This document shows, piece by piece, positions 53,034 to 63,891 of a stretch of DNA of 64,000 nucleotides. Position 1 is the first letter of the stretch; each line of letters opens with the position of its first letter. The position numbers were made by a program, and so were the translations under genes. Origin of the DNA: Rhizobium ecuadorense (GTDB lineage Bacteria; Pseudomonadota; Alphaproteobacteria; Rhizobiales; Rhizobiaceae). The notes under the pieces were generated by a model, which did not search any database, was not told where the DNA came from, and worked only from the letters and a program-made list of their open reading frames with translations. The stretch lies in the NCBI RefSeq assembly GCF_001187535.1, contig NZ_LFIO01001304.1, positions 1 to 64,000 of the forward strand. The letters are read 5' to 3'.

Positions 53034-53057
53034 AAGCCCGGTAAAACCGGGCTCTTT
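53034..53057 (-). terminator. Terminator of rpmE
   Basis: AGCCCGGT/ACCGGGCT stem; on the minus strand it ends in a run of T (complement of AAAAAA at 53030-53034). It lies 30 bp past the rpmE stop. Confidence 0.82.
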
Positions 53058-53081
53058 TCGAATTCCGTCGAGCAGAAGCGA

Positions 53082-53303
53082 TTAGAGGCCGAGGCCGCCG
53101 AAACGCTTGTTGAACTTGGAAACGCGGCCACCGCGGTCCATGAGCTGCTGGTTGCCGCCGGTCCAGGCCGGGTGCGACTTGGAATCGATTTCGAGGTTCA
53201 TGACAGCGCCTTCCGAACCCCAGGTCGAGCGGGTTTCGTATTCGGTGCCATCGGTCATGACCACCTTGATCACGTGATAGTCGGGATGGATGCCTGCCTT
53301 CAT
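53082..53303 (-). CDS. rpmE: 50S ribosomal protein L31, cysteine-free form
   Basis: A 73-residue L31: MKAGIHPDYHVIKVVMTDGTEYETRS to RGGRVSKFNKRFGGLGL. It contains no cysteine, so it lacks the zinc-binding CxxC pairs of E. coli L31 and should be zinc-independent. AGGAAG precedes the ATG at 53303. It is transcribed divergently from the ABC transporter gene. Confidence 0.96.
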   Translation of the reverse strand: MKAGIHPDYHVIKVVMTDGTEYETRSTWGSEGAVMNLEIDSKSHPAWTGGNQQLMDRGGRVSKFNKRFGGLGL

Positions 53304-53481
53304 AACAATCTTCCTGCGATACCGGAGTTCAATTTGCCGCATGCAGTTGCGGCCACCGAACCGATTGAATAAATGAAGCCGCAGTCGTGATGGCTACGGC
53401 TTCCCATTAGGATGGCGTGCCTATACATGAAGGGCGCTTAGATAACAAGAGCCAACAGGTCGCATTGCGCGGGTCCTGCGG

Positions 53482-55299
<1,818 letters not shown>

Positions 55300-55442
55300 G
55301 CGGTCGTCGCTACTGCGCCGATAGCGACTAAAGTCTCACCCGTCACGCGCCTCCCCGCGGTTGTCATTCGCGTCTCCTGCCCTACCCTCTTCCTGCCCCG
55401 GGGTGGGGAAATTACAGTTGAGATTCTTGGGAGGAGATAGGA

Positions 55443-56435
55443 ATGGCGCCTTTCGATATGACGCGACGTGCGGGCCTTGCGCTCGGTTTCGGTGTGCTTG
55501 CGGCCTTTGCAACAGGCGCGTCTGCCGCTGCTGCGGATTTTCCCGATCATGCAATCACCATGGTCGTGCCCTTCGCGGCCGGCGGCTCGACCGATGTCGT
55601 CGCCCGCATCGTCGCCCAGAAGATGTCGGAGGATCTCGGCCAGCAGGTGATCGTCCAGAACGTCGCCGGCGCCGGCGGCAATCTTGGCGCCGGTAACGTC
55701 GCCCGCGCCGAACCTGACGGCTACACCATTCTGATGGGCACCGTCGCGACCCATGCGCTCAATCCGCTGATCCTCAAATCGACCCCCTATGATCCCGAGA
55801 AGGACTTCGCGCCGGTCTCCCTGCTCGTCGTCGTGCCGAACGTGCTGGTCGTCAATCCGGAATTGCCGGCAAAGACCGTGCAGGAGCTGATCGCGCTGCT
55901 GAAGGCCGAGCCCGACAAATACAGCTATGCCTCGTCGGGCAACGGCACGCCGCTGCACCTGTCCGGCGAACTGTTCAAGTCCATGGCCGGTGTCAGCATG
56001 CAGCATATTCCCTATAAGGGCGCCGGCCCGGCCTTGAACGACGTCATCGGCAATCAGGTGCCGATCATGTTCGATAACCTGCCCTCGTCATCGAGCCACA
56101 TCAAGGCCGGCACTTTGCGGGCGTTGGCGGTGACCGCGGCCGCGCGCGCGCCCTCCTTCCCCGACGTGCCGACGGTCGCCGAGTCAGGCATACCGGGCTA
56201 CGAGACCTATACTTGGAATGCGCTTTTCGCCCCGGCCAAGACGCCGAACGAGGTCGTCATGCGTCTCAACGCCTCGGCCAACAAGGCGCTTAAAGACCCC
56301 GCCGTTGCCGAACGGATGAAGGAATTCAGCGCCACCATTGTCGGCTCGACGCCGGATGAACTCACCGCCCATGTGAAGGCCGAGCTCGCCAAATGGGGAC
56401 CGGTGGTCAAGGGCGCGAACATCCAGATGGAGTAA
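55443..56435 (+). CDS. TctC/Bug-family periplasmic binding protein
   Basis: A 330-residue extracytoplasmic solute receptor of tripartite tricarboxylate transporters. It has a signal peptide (cleavage near ASAAAADFP), then FPDHAITMVVPFAAGGSTDVVARIVAQKM, VENVAGAGGN-like VQNVAGAGGNLGAG, and HIPYKGAGPALNDVIG, all typical. No TctA/TctB membrane genes are adjacent, so it is an orphan receptor. GGAGG precedes the ATG. Confidence 0.92.
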   Translation: MAPFDMTRRAGLALGFGVLAAFATGASAAAADFPDHAITMVVPFAAGGSTDVVARIVAQKMSEDLGQQVIVQNVAGAGGNLGAGNVARAEPDGYTILMGTVATHALNPLILKSTPYDPEKDFAPVSLLVVVPNVLVVNPELPAKTVQELIALLKAEPDKYSYASSGNGTPLHLSGELFKSMAGVSMQHIPYKGAGPALNDVIGNQVPIMFDNLPSSSSHIKAGTLRALAVTAAARAPSFPDVPTVAESGIPGYETYTWNALFAPAKTPNEVVMRLNASANKALKDPAVAERMKEFSATIVGSTPDELTAHVKAELAKWGPVVKGANIQME

Positions 56436-56591
56436 TGCCGGTGGCGCAGGCGCCTTCGCTTGCCTTCCGATGGAAACAGTGACAATTGGACGCCGATCAG
56501 CCAATTCTAATTAAGGTAGTGGAAAAGCTCGCCATTTTGATCTAGCCTCCCTGATGCTGATGGTTGCAATTCAGCGTTTCGGGAGACATCC

Positions 56592-56780
56592 ATGTATAAA
56601 TTCGAAGTTTATAAGGATAAATCAGGCGAGTTCCGCTTCCGCTTCAAGGCATCGAACGGGGAAGCCATGTTCTCGTCCGAGGGCTACAAGGCGAAGGCGT
56701 CCGCCATGAGTGCCATCGAATCCATCAAGAAGAACACGCCCGGTGCCGACGTCGTCGATCAGACGAAGGCCGAATCCTGA
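56592..56780 (+). CDS. YegP-family (DUF1508) small protein
   Basis: A 62-residue single-repeat DUF1508 protein: FEVYKDKSGEFRFRFKASNGE and SSEGYKAKASAMSAIESIKKN. E. coli YegP has two such repeats. The function is not known. GGGAG lies upstream of the ATG. Confidence 0.88.
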   Translation: MYKFEVYKDKSGEFRFRFKASNGEAMFSSEGYKAKASAMSAIESIKKNTPGADVVDQTKAES

Positions 56781-56918
56781 TCAGATAGGCAGCGGCGGCT
56801 TGAATGCCGCCCCTGCCCTTCCGTGCGCCCTGGCAGCGCCGCTACCCTTGAGCCCACCCGGCCTGGTTGCTTGTCATTTTCGGCGACATTTTCTTTCTCG
56901 CATATTTTTTGAAAGCCA

Positions 56919-56944
56919 TGTCGAAACGACCCGTTGCCGCGCCT
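56919..56944 (+). promoter_or_regulatory. Candidate ECF42-type promoter
   Basis: TGTCGA at 56919-56924 matches the -35 element reported for ECF42 sigma factors. The -10 is weaker: CGCC at 56940-56943 instead of CGA/TC. It lies about 110 bp before the DGPF gene. The rest of the 273-bp gap shows nothing else. Confidence 0.4.
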
Positions 56945-57053
56945 CATTGTATCGGAACGGCGGAGCCGTTCTGCCGGGCCTCACAGCTTTCGGGATATCC
57001 GCCCCCGAAATCGGATGCCCGGATCAACGCCACAACGAGATCAGGAGTTTTCC

Positions 57054-57392
57054 ATGCAATATGCTCTTATCATTCGTGAAGCCGCCGAGGATTTCGCCAA
57101 CCGCAGCGATCCCGCTTATCGCGACGGCTGGGTCGCCTACAGCAAGGCACTTGCCCAGGCTGGGATCATGACCGGCGGCGCCGGGCTGACGGCGCCCGAG
57201 ACCGGCACGGTCGTGCGCCGCAAAGGCGAGGAGCACGACGTTCAGGACGGCCCCTATCCGGAAGGCAAGGAACAACTCGGCGGCTTCTATCTGATCGACG
57301 TTCCCGACATCGACACCGCGCTGGAATGGGCGACCCGCGTGCCGATCTCCGACAGGGGCTCGGTCGAGGTGCGCCCGCGCCTGCAGATGTGA
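57054..57392 (+). CDS. YCII/DGPF-domain protein
   Basis: A 112-residue ferredoxin-fold protein with MQYALIIREAAEDFANRSDP, a DVQDGPYPEGKEQLGGFYLIDV motif and a C-terminal VEVRPRLQM. DGPF proteins are the standard partner of ECF42 sigma factors; their biochemical role is unknown. CAGGAG precedes ATG 57054. Its stop lies 7 bp before the sigma factor gene. Confidence 0.9.
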   Translation: MQYALIIREAAEDFANRSDPAYRDGWVAYSKALAQAGIMTGGAGLTAPETGTVVRRKGEEHDVQDGPYPEGKEQLGGFYLIDVPDIDTALEWATRVPISDRGSVEVRPRLQM

Positions 57393-57399
57393 GGCGGCA

Positions 57400-58650
57400 A
57401 TGCCGCCCGACGCCGGACGCGCCGCCGAGAAGGTGGCGCGTCAGTCCTACGGCAAGCTGATCGCCTTCCTCGCCGCCCGCTCGCGCGACGTGCCGGCGGC
57501 AGAAGACGCATTGTCGGAAGCGCTGGCTTCGGCCCTTCGCGTCTGGCCGGAGCGCGGCGTTCCCGGCAATCCGGAAGCCTGGCTGCTGGTGGCCGCACGC
57601 CGCAACCTCATGCAGGCTGCCCGCCGCCGCACCGTCGAGACTCATGCGCAGACGACGATAACGGTGGCCTTCGAGGAAGCGGAGGAACGCATGAACGCGG
57701 CCGGCAACGCCGTCTTTCCCGATGAGCGGCTGAAGCTGCTGTTTGCCTGCACCCATCCCGCCATCGACAGCTCCGTGCATACGCCGCTGATGCTGCAGAC
57801 CGTTCTCGGCATCGAGGCGAGAACCATTGCACGGGCCTTCGTCGTTTCGCCTGAAGCGATGAGCCAGCGGCTGGTGCGGGCCAAGGTGAAGATCCGCGAT
57901 GCCGGCATTCCCTTCGCTGTTCCGCCTCGCCCCGCTCTGTCAGGGCGGCTCGCCGCCGTGCTTTCGGCGATCTACGCCGCCTATGGCCTCGGATGGGACG
58001 GTCTCGACGGCGAGGAAGAACGCCATTCGCTTGCAGGTGAAGCGATCTGGCTCGGCCGCGCGCTGCTGGCCGTGCTGCCGGACGAACCGGAAGCGATCGG
58101 CCTGCTGTCGCTGATGCTTCACTGCGAGGCCCGCCGCAACGCCCGGCGCGATCGCAATGGCCGCTATATGCCGCTGGACGAACAGGATATGGCGGCCTGG
58201 AACGCGATGATGATCGCCGAGGCGGATGCGCTGTTGCGCAAGGCCGGAGGCTTCGATCGCTTCGGCCCCTTTCAATGCCAGGCGGCGATCCAGTCCGTGC
58301 ATGCGGCGCGCCGGCCGTCTGGAGCCACCGACTGGCAGGCACTGACGACACTCTACGCGGCGCTGGTGACGATGAAACCCACGCTCGGCGCACACGTCGC
58401 CCAGGCTGCGGTTATCGGCAGGGCCTTGAGCGCCGCCGCCGGCCTGGAGCGGCTCGACAGGCTCGATCCGCGCGAGGTTGCGGCCTATCAGCCCTATTGG
58501 GCCGTGCGCGCCTTTCTTCTGGCACGAGCCGGCGACGATGCCGCCGCAGTCGACGCCTACATCACGGCGATCGGCCTCAGCGACAGCCCTGCCGTGCGCG
58601 ATTTTCTCGCCGACCGGCTGAAAGAGGCGCGACAGCCCCCGCCAGGCTGA
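57400..58650 (+). CDS. ECF42-type sigma factor with C-terminal TPR-like extension
   Basis: A 416-residue sigma factor. Region 2 lies at about 8-75 (SYGKLIAFLAARSRDVPAAEDALSEAL, NPEAWLLVAARRNLMQAARR). Region 4 lies at about 115-165 (LMLQTVLGIEARTIARAFVVSPEAMSQRLVRAK). The long C-terminal extension (about 180-416) contains repeated helical pairs and may sense the signal in place of an anti-sigma factor. Co-directional and 7 bp after the DGPF gene. It abuts the convergent OmpA-like gene with no gap. Confidence 0.9.
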   Translation: MPPDAGRAAEKVARQSYGKLIAFLAARSRDVPAAEDALSEALASALRVWPERGVPGNPEAWLLVAARRNLMQAARRRTVETHAQTTITVAFEEAEERMNAAGNAVFPDERLKLLFACTHPAIDSSVHTPLMLQTVLGIEARTIARAFVVSPEAMSQRLVRAKVKIRDAGIPFAVPPRPALSGRLAAVLSAIYAAYGLGWDGLDGEEERHSLAGEAIWLGRALLAVLPDEPEAIGLLSLMLHCEARRNARRDRNGRYMPLDEQDMAAWNAMMIAEADALLRKAGGFDRFGPFQCQAAIQSVHAARRPSGATDWQALTTLYAALVTMKPTLGAHVAQAAVIGRALSAAAGLERLDRLDPREVAAYQPYWAVRAFLLARAGDDAAAVDAYITAIGLSDSPAVRDFLADRLKEARQPPPG

Positions 58651-59682
58651 TTATTTCTCGGTCAGCTTCAGCTCGATGCGGCGGTTGGTGGCGCGCGCAT
58701 CCGGCGTTTCGCCGGGCGCGATCGGCTGGAACTCGCCGAAGCCGGCGGCAACCAGCCGGTCGGCCGGCACGCCCTGGGCGATCAGGAACTTGACGACCGA
58801 AATCGCGCGCGCCGAGGAGAGCTCCCAATTGTCGCGATAGCGGCCGGTCCCGGCAAGCGGCACATTGTCGGTATGGCCGTCGACACGCAGCACCCAGTTG
58901 ATCTCCGGCGGGATTTCCTTGGCGAGATCGAGAAGGGCGGTAGCGAGCTTGCCCATCTCGGTCTGTCCCTCCGGGTTGAGATCGGCGCCGCCCGAGGGAA
59001 ACAGCACTTCCGATTGGAAGACGAAGCGGTCGCCAACGATGCGGATATTCTCGCGGTCCGAAAGGATTTCGCGCAAGCGGCCGAAGAAGTCGGAACGATA
59101 GCGGTTCAGCTCCTGCACGCGCGCGGCGAGCGCAACGTTGAGGCGGCTCCCGAGATCTGCGATCTTGGTCTGCGAGACCCGGTCTTTCTCCTCCGAAGCC
59201 TGAAGAGCTGCTTCGACGGCGGCGATCTGGCTGCGAAGCGCTGCGATCTGCTGGTTCAGCAGCTCGACCTGGCTCAGCGCCCGCTCGCTGACCTGTTTCT
59301 GCTCGTCAAGCTCCTGCGTCATCGCGCCGATCCGCTTCTGCGCCGCGTCCTGGCCGCCCGATCCCGCATTCAGCAGCGCCTGCAGCCGCGACCGATCGCC
59401 CTCGGCGCTGGCAAGCGAGGCCTGCAGATTGGCGACCGAATCCTGGAGATCCTGATTGCTGCCCTTTTCGAGGGCAAGAAGCTGCGTCAACTCGTTGATC
59501 TGGCTGTTGAGGCGACTGAGCACCTCGTCGCGTCCGGTGATCTCGCGGCTGAGGATGAATTGCCCGACGACGAACACCGTCAGCACGAACATGATCGAGA
59601 TGAGCAGCGTCGACAGCGCATCGACGAAGCCCGGCCAATAATCCACGCTGCGTTCGCGGCGCCGGTTGCGGGCAAGAGCCAT
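58651..59682 (-). CDS. OmpA/MotB-like protein with long coiled coil
   Basis: A 343-residue inner-membrane protein. A single helix (about 18-45) carries Asp21 in GFVDALSTLLISIMFVLTV, the position of the proton-binding Asp in MotB-like stators. A coiled coil follows (about 50-175), then a C-terminal OmpA-like peptidoglycan-binding domain (about 215-343) with WVLRVDGHTDNVPL and ATNRRIELKL. It starts 3 bp after the ExbB-like gene. Together they resemble a stator or Zorya ZorAB pair, but no flagellar or defence genes are near. Confidence 0.88.
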   Translation of the reverse strand: MALARNRRRERSVDYWPGFVDALSTLLISIMFVLTVFVVGQFILSREITGRDEVLSRLNSQINELTQLLALEKGSNQDLQDSVANLQASLASAEGDRSRLQALLNAGSGGQDAAQKRIGAMTQELDEQKQVSERALSQVELLNQQIAALRSQIAAVEAALQASEEKDRVSQTKIADLGSRLNVALAARVQELNRYRSDFFGRLREILSDRENIRIVGDRFVFQSEVLFPSGGADLNPEGQTEMGKLATALLDLAKEIPPEINWVLRVDGHTDNVPLAGTGRYRDNWELSSARAISVVKFLIAQGVPADRLVAAGFGEFQPIAPGETPDARATNRRIELKLTEK

Positions 59683-59685
59683 GGC

Positions 59686-60789
59686 TTACTTGCCCTCGCT
59701 CTTTTCGGTCTGGCTGGCGCGGTCGCGCACGCGCTCGCTCCGGTCGCTGCCACGCTCCTGTGAGCCGATGCGTTCGGCCAGCCGGTCGAGCGTGCGGCGC
59801 ATCGCCTTGGCCTCGTCCTGCTGCGCCTCGATCCAGTCGCGCAGCATCTGCTGCTCGTTACGCATGTTCTTGACCAGGCCTTGAATGCCTTCGGCAAGGC
59901 TCGCCATGGCGGCGACGGAGCGCTGGCTGCCGGCGCCTCCCTCCTCGGAGACCTTGCGCAGATAATCGGAGAGCGCGCGCATATCGTCCGAGGAAGCGCC
60001 TGAAACAGCGTCGAGGGCCGGCGCCAGGTCGGAACCGACATCGGTGACCGAAGACAGCCAGTTTTCCAGCTCCATGTAAAAACGGTTCTGCGCGCGGCCC
60101 GCCTGAAGGTCGAGGAAGCCGAGAATGAGCGAACCGGAAAGGCCGAGCAGCGAGGAGGAGAAGGCCTGGCCCATGCCCGAAAGCGGCGTCGAAAGCCCTT
60201 CCTTCAGCGCCGAGAGCACGTCCCCCGTGCCGTTCGAGCCGGCATCGAGCGACTGGATGACGAGGCTGATCGAACCGATCGTGCCGATCAGACCCCAGAA
60301 GGTCCCGAGCAGGCCGAGGAAAACCAGGAGGCCGATCAGGTAGCGCGAGACATCCCGCGATTCGTCGAGACGGGTGGCGATCGAATCGAGAATCGAGCGC
60401 AGCGCCGTCGTCGACAGCGCCACCGAGGACTTGCGGCTGCCGATGAGCGCCCGCATCGGCGCGAGCAGCCGCGGATTGCGGTTGACCTTGTCGGCGCTGC
60501 CGGCGGCGCGGAACGAGTTGAACCAGCGCACTTCGGGGCGAAGCGCCAGCACATGGTTGAAAACAAGAATGATTCCGACTGCGAGAACGCCGACGATCAG
60601 GCCGTTGAGGCCCGGATTGTGCATGAAGGCGGTCTGCGTCTGCCGGAAGAGGATGGCGGCGATAAAACCGACGATGACGAGGAAAAGCAGCATCGTCCAG
60701 AGGAAGGGCATGGGGCTCGAAAGCCTGTAGGCATAACCGCCGGCCGTCTTTTCGGTGGAGCCGATCTCCGCCACATTCACATTTTCCAT
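59686..60789 (-). CDS. MotA/TolQ/ExbB-like proton channel protein
   Basis: A 367-residue protein with four hydrophobic segments (about 25-47, 60-80, 130-152 and 210-230) and YLIGLLVFLGLLGTFWGLIGTIG, matching the channel family. A C-terminal charged helical tail (about 300-367) lies in the cytoplasm. I choose the ATG at 60789 (MENVNVAEIG), with GGAGG upstream; an earlier in-frame ATG at 60813 is possible. It leads a two-gene operon with the OmpA-like gene. Confidence 0.87.
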   Translation of the reverse strand: MENVNVAEIGSTEKTAGGYAYRLSSPMPFLWTMLLFLVIVGFIAAILFRQTQTAFMHNPGLNGLIVGVLAVGIILVFNHVLALRPEVRWFNSFRAAGSADKVNRNPRLLAPMRALIGSRKSSVALSTTALRSILDSIATRLDESRDVSRYLIGLLVFLGLLGTFWGLIGTIGSISLVIQSLDAGSNGTGDVLSALKEGLSTPLSGMGQAFSSSLLGLSGSLILGFLDLQAGRAQNRFYMELENWLSSVTDVGSDLAPALDAVSGASSDDMRALSDYLRKVSEEGGAGSQRSVAAMASLAEGIQGLVKNMRNEQQMLRDWIEAQQDEAKAMRRTLDRLAERIGSQERGSDRSERVRDRASQTEKSEGK

Positions 60790-60901
60790 AGGGTCCGCTG
60801 CCTCCGGAGTCATTGCTGGCGGAGACTAGAGCAACATTGTGCCGAATTGAAGTATGCCGAGGCGAAAACCGTGACTTTACAACAGCCGGTTTTTCCTTCG
60901 C

Positions 60902-61702
60902 TTACTTGGCAGGGATCGGCCGCTTGACGACTTCGATCAGCGCCTTGTGGATGGCTTCGTTGCCGGCGACGATCGCGCCGCTCTCCAGAATCGCCGTCCC
61001 GCCGTCCCAATCGGTGGCGAACCCGCCGGCTTCGCGGATGAGCAGGATGCCGGCTGCCATGTCCCACGGCGCAAGCTCGGCTTCCCAGAAACCATCGAAA
61101 CGCCCGGCGGCGACATAGGCGAGATCGAGCGTCGGCGACCCCAGACGGCGGATGCCCGCCACTTCGCCCATCACGTGGCGAAGCTCGACCAGAAACTTGC
61201 CGTGATTGCGCTTGCCGAGCGCCGGTACACCGCAGCCGATGACGCAATCCGATAGCGCACGGCGCGCGGCGACGCGCAGGCGCCGGTCGTTGAGGAAGGC
61301 GCCGCCGCCACGCTCGGCGGTATAGAGTTCGTCGGTTGCCGGATTGAAGACGACCGCGGCAACGATCTCGCCGTTACGCTCGAGCGCGATCGAGACGGCG
61401 AAGGCCGGGATGCCGTGCAGGAAATTCGTCGTGCCGTCGAGCGGGTCGACGATCCAGCGATGCGCGCCGTCCGTGCCTTTGATCTCCTCGCTTTCCTCGT
61501 CGAGGAAGCCATAGGTCGGGCGCGCCTTGAGAAGCTCTTCCCTGACGATCTTTTCGGCCTTGCGGTCGGCGGTGGAAACGAAGTCGCCCGGTCCCTTGAC
61601 AGAAACCTGCAGGTTCTGCACTTCGCCGAAATCACGTCCCAGCGATTTTCCTGCCTTGAGGGCAGCCTGAACCATGACATTGAGAAGAGCTGAACGGGCC
61701 AT
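60902..61702 (-). CDS. Inositol monophosphatase-family protein (SuhB-like)
   Basis: A 266-residue Mg-dependent phosphatase. The three motifs are visible: GFLDEESEE, WIVDPLDGTTNFLHG and LAPWDMAAGILLIREAGG. Family members act on inositol-1-phosphate, and SuhB also has a transcription role; which applies here is unclear. ATG 61702 has AAGGAA upstream. It stands between the ExbB-like gene and cheB. Confidence 0.92.
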   Translation of the reverse strand: MARSALLNVMVQAALKAGKSLGRDFGEVQNLQVSVKGPGDFVSTADRKAEKIVREELLKARPTYGFLDEESEEIKGTDGAHRWIVDPLDGTTNFLHGIPAFAVSIALERNGEIVAAVVFNPATDELYTAERGGGAFLNDRRLRVAARRALSDCVIGCGVPALGKRNHGKFLVELRHVMGEVAGIRRLGSPTLDLAYVAAGRFDGFWEAELAPWDMAAGILLIREAGGFATDWDGGTAILESGAIVAGNEAIHKALIEVVKRPIPAK

Positions 61703-61899
61703 CGGCGCATTTCCTTGGGACTGACACGGGGTGCGCGCTGCCAGGGGCGGGAAGTGTCCCTGAACTTGCATGACAGGCAGCGCTGCAAAGATTGGCGGCC
61801 TCAAGACCACAAAATCAGGGAAATTTCAAGGGCCGGCGCGCATGGCTGCCATCCTCTGCCGGAAACCGGTACTAATACCGGACCGTCACTCAAACAGTC

Positions 61900-62997
61900 T
61901 CAGAACTTCTGCTGGGTCATCAGCACTTCGCGGGCGATCTGATCGAGCGGCAGGATACGGTCGACGCCGCCCTTGGCGATCGCCTCCTTCGGCATGCCGA
62001 AAACGACGGAACTCGCCTCGTCCTGCGCCACCGTGTAGGCACCGGCCTGATGCATTTCCAGCATGCCGCGGGCACCATCGTCGCCCATGCCGGTCATGAT
62101 GATCCCCATGGCGTTCGAGCCGGCCGAGCGCGCCGCCGAGCGAAAGAGCACATCGACGGAAGGCCGGTGTCGCGACACCAGCGGCCCGGTCTTGACGCTC
62201 ACATGATAACGCGCACCCTGGCGTTCGAGCAGCATGTGCTTGTCGCCTGGCGCGATCAGCACATGGCCGCGCAGCACGGGGTCGCCGTCGACCGCCTCCT
62301 TGACCTCGACCTCGCAGAGACCGTTCAGCCGCTTGGCGAAGGCGGCGGTGAATTTCTCCGGCATATGCTGGACGATCACCATGCCGGGCGCATTGGCTGG
62401 CAATTCCTCAAGGAACTCGCGCAACGCTTCGGTGCCGCCGGTAGAGGCGCCGACGCAGACGACCATTTCCGTCGTCTTCGCCATGGCCTGCCCGGTCGGC
62501 GGCGGCAGCATGACATCCGCCGTCAGCTTCTTGGCCGGCCCCTCTGCCGAAGCCGAGCGGACGGTGCCGGCGGCGCGACGCACGTTGGAAAGCCGCGCAT
62601 GCGAGGCGCTCTTGACGACTTCGCGAATACGCATGGCATCTTCGGCGAGGCCGTCGGCGGCCCCGATCTTCGATTTCAGAATGACGTCAACGGCACCGGC
62701 CTCCAGCGCTTGGAGCAGTGTTTCCGAGCCCGCTTCCGTCAGCGACGAGCACATCACGACGGGGATCGGCCGCTGCGCCATCAGCTTGCGCAGGAACGTG
62801 ATGCCGTCCATGCGCGGCATCTCGACGTCGAGCGTGATGACGTCGGGGATTTCCTCCAGCAGCTTGCGCGCCGCCACGAAGGGGTCGGATGCCACCGCCA
62901 TGATCTCGATATCGGGATCCTGCTCCAGCACATGCGTCAGCGTCTGACGGATGCTGGCGGAATCGTCGATGATGAGAACGCGTATTTTCTTAGCCAT
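61900..62997 (-). CDS. cheB: Chemotaxis protein-glutamate methylesterase CheB
   Basis: Removes methyl groups from, and deamidates, chemoreceptors. The 365-residue product has a receiver domain with phosphoacceptor Asp57 (VITLDVEMPRMDG). After a linker comes the esterase domain with the catalytic Ser in CVGASTGGTEALREFL, QHMPEKFTAAFAKRLN and the Asp in IIMTGMGDDGARG. It is 7 bp after cheR. It is the last che gene on this side, with no cheY or cheD after it. Confidence 0.97.
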   Translation of the reverse strand: MAKKIRVLIIDDSASIRQTLTHVLEQDPDIEIMAVASDPFVAARKLLEEIPDVITLDVEMPRMDGITFLRKLMAQRPIPVVMCSSLTEAGSETLLQALEAGAVDVILKSKIGAADGLAEDAMRIREVVKSASHARLSNVRRAAGTVRSASAEGPAKKLTADVMLPPPTGQAMAKTTEMVVCVGASTGGTEALREFLEELPANAPGMVIVQHMPEKFTAAFAKRLNGLCEVEVKEAVDGDPVLRGHVLIAPGDKHMLLERQGARYHVSVKTGPLVSRHRPSVDVLFRSAARSAGSNAMGIIMTGMGDDGARGMLEMHQAGAYTVAQDEASSVVFGMPKEAIAKGGVDRILPLDQIAREVLMTQQKF

Positions 62998-63004
62998 GAA
63001 GCCT

Positions 63005-63862
63005 CTAAATGCGCTGAAACACCGTGTTCGAGACCTGCTTCAAAGGCAGATCGAAGCCGGAGATCGATTCGGAATGGCCGATGAACATGTAGCCGCCCTT
63101 CGCCAGGCAGCCGCAGAGACGGTTGAGCACGCCGGCCTGAGTCTGCTTGTCGAAGTAGATCAGCACATTGCGGCAGAAGATGACATGCATCGGCTCGCCG
63201 ATCGGGTATTTCTCGTCCATCAGGTTCATACGGGCAAAGCCGATCCTGCTGCGCAGTTTCGGCGTAATGCGCACCTCCCGCCGATCCGGCTGCTTGGCCG
63301 TCAGCACATATTTTCGCTGCAGGTCGCGCGGCACCGGTGCGATGAGATCTTCCGGATAGATGCCCCGCCGCGCCGTCTGGAGCACGTCGGTGGAAAGATC
63401 GGTCGCCAGCACGCTGTAGGAAACGTCGTTGCGGGCTTCGGTGAATTCCGCCAGCACCATTGCCATCGTATAGGGTTCGGCTCCGGTGGAGCAGGCCGAA
63501 CTCCATGTACGAATGGTGCGAACGCCGCTGCCGGCGATCGCCGGCAATGCCACGCTCTGCATATAGTCGAAATGCTTGGCTTCGCGGAAGAAGTCGGTCT
63601 TGTTCGTCGTCACCACGTCGATCAGGTAGATAGTTTCCTGGGCAAGACCGTCTTGATTGAACAGGAAGTCGCAATAATCGTCGAAGGTCGCATGATTGGT
63701 TGCCCGAAGGCGGCGCCTCAGCCGCCCCTCGAGCATCGTCAGCTTGGTCGGCGGCATCTTGATGCCGCTATAGTCGTAGATGAACCGGGCAAGCCGCTCG
63801 AAATTGCGCTTGCTGATCCGGTCGCCCGGCAATTGGGTTTCCACCGCTGCTGCCATACTCAT
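63005..63862 (-). CDS. cheR: Chemotaxis protein methyltransferase CheR
   Basis: Methylates receptor glutamates with SAM. The 285-residue product has an N-terminal helical domain (SKRNFERLARFIYDYSGIKMPPTK) and a SAM-binding domain with RTWSSACSTGAEPYTMAMVL, FARMNLMDE and VIFCRNVLIYFDKQTQ. It lies between the probable cheW and cheB in one operon. ATG ends at 63862. Confidence 0.97.
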   Translation of the reverse strand: MSMAAAVETQLPGDRISKRNFERLARFIYDYSGIKMPPTKLTMLEGRLRRRLRATNHATFDDYCDFLFNQDGLAQETIYLIDVVTTNKTDFFREAKHFDYMQSVALPAIAGSGVRTIRTWSSACSTGAEPYTMAMVLAEFTEARNDVSYSVLATDLSTDVLQTARRGIYPEDLIAPVPRDLQRKYVLTAKQPDRREVRITPKLRSRIGFARMNLMDEKYPIGEPMHVIFCRNVLIYFDKQTQAGVLNRLCGCLAKGGYMFIGHSESISGFDLPLKQVSNTVFQRI

Positions 63863-63891
63863 GAGACGCAGTACTCCGGGTTGACGCGCGG

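Noticed and set aside
58651..60789. Zorya anti-phage system
   Set aside because: Only ZorA/ZorB-like architecture is present; no ZorC, ZorD or ZorE-type gene is next to it and the neighbours are housekeeping genes.
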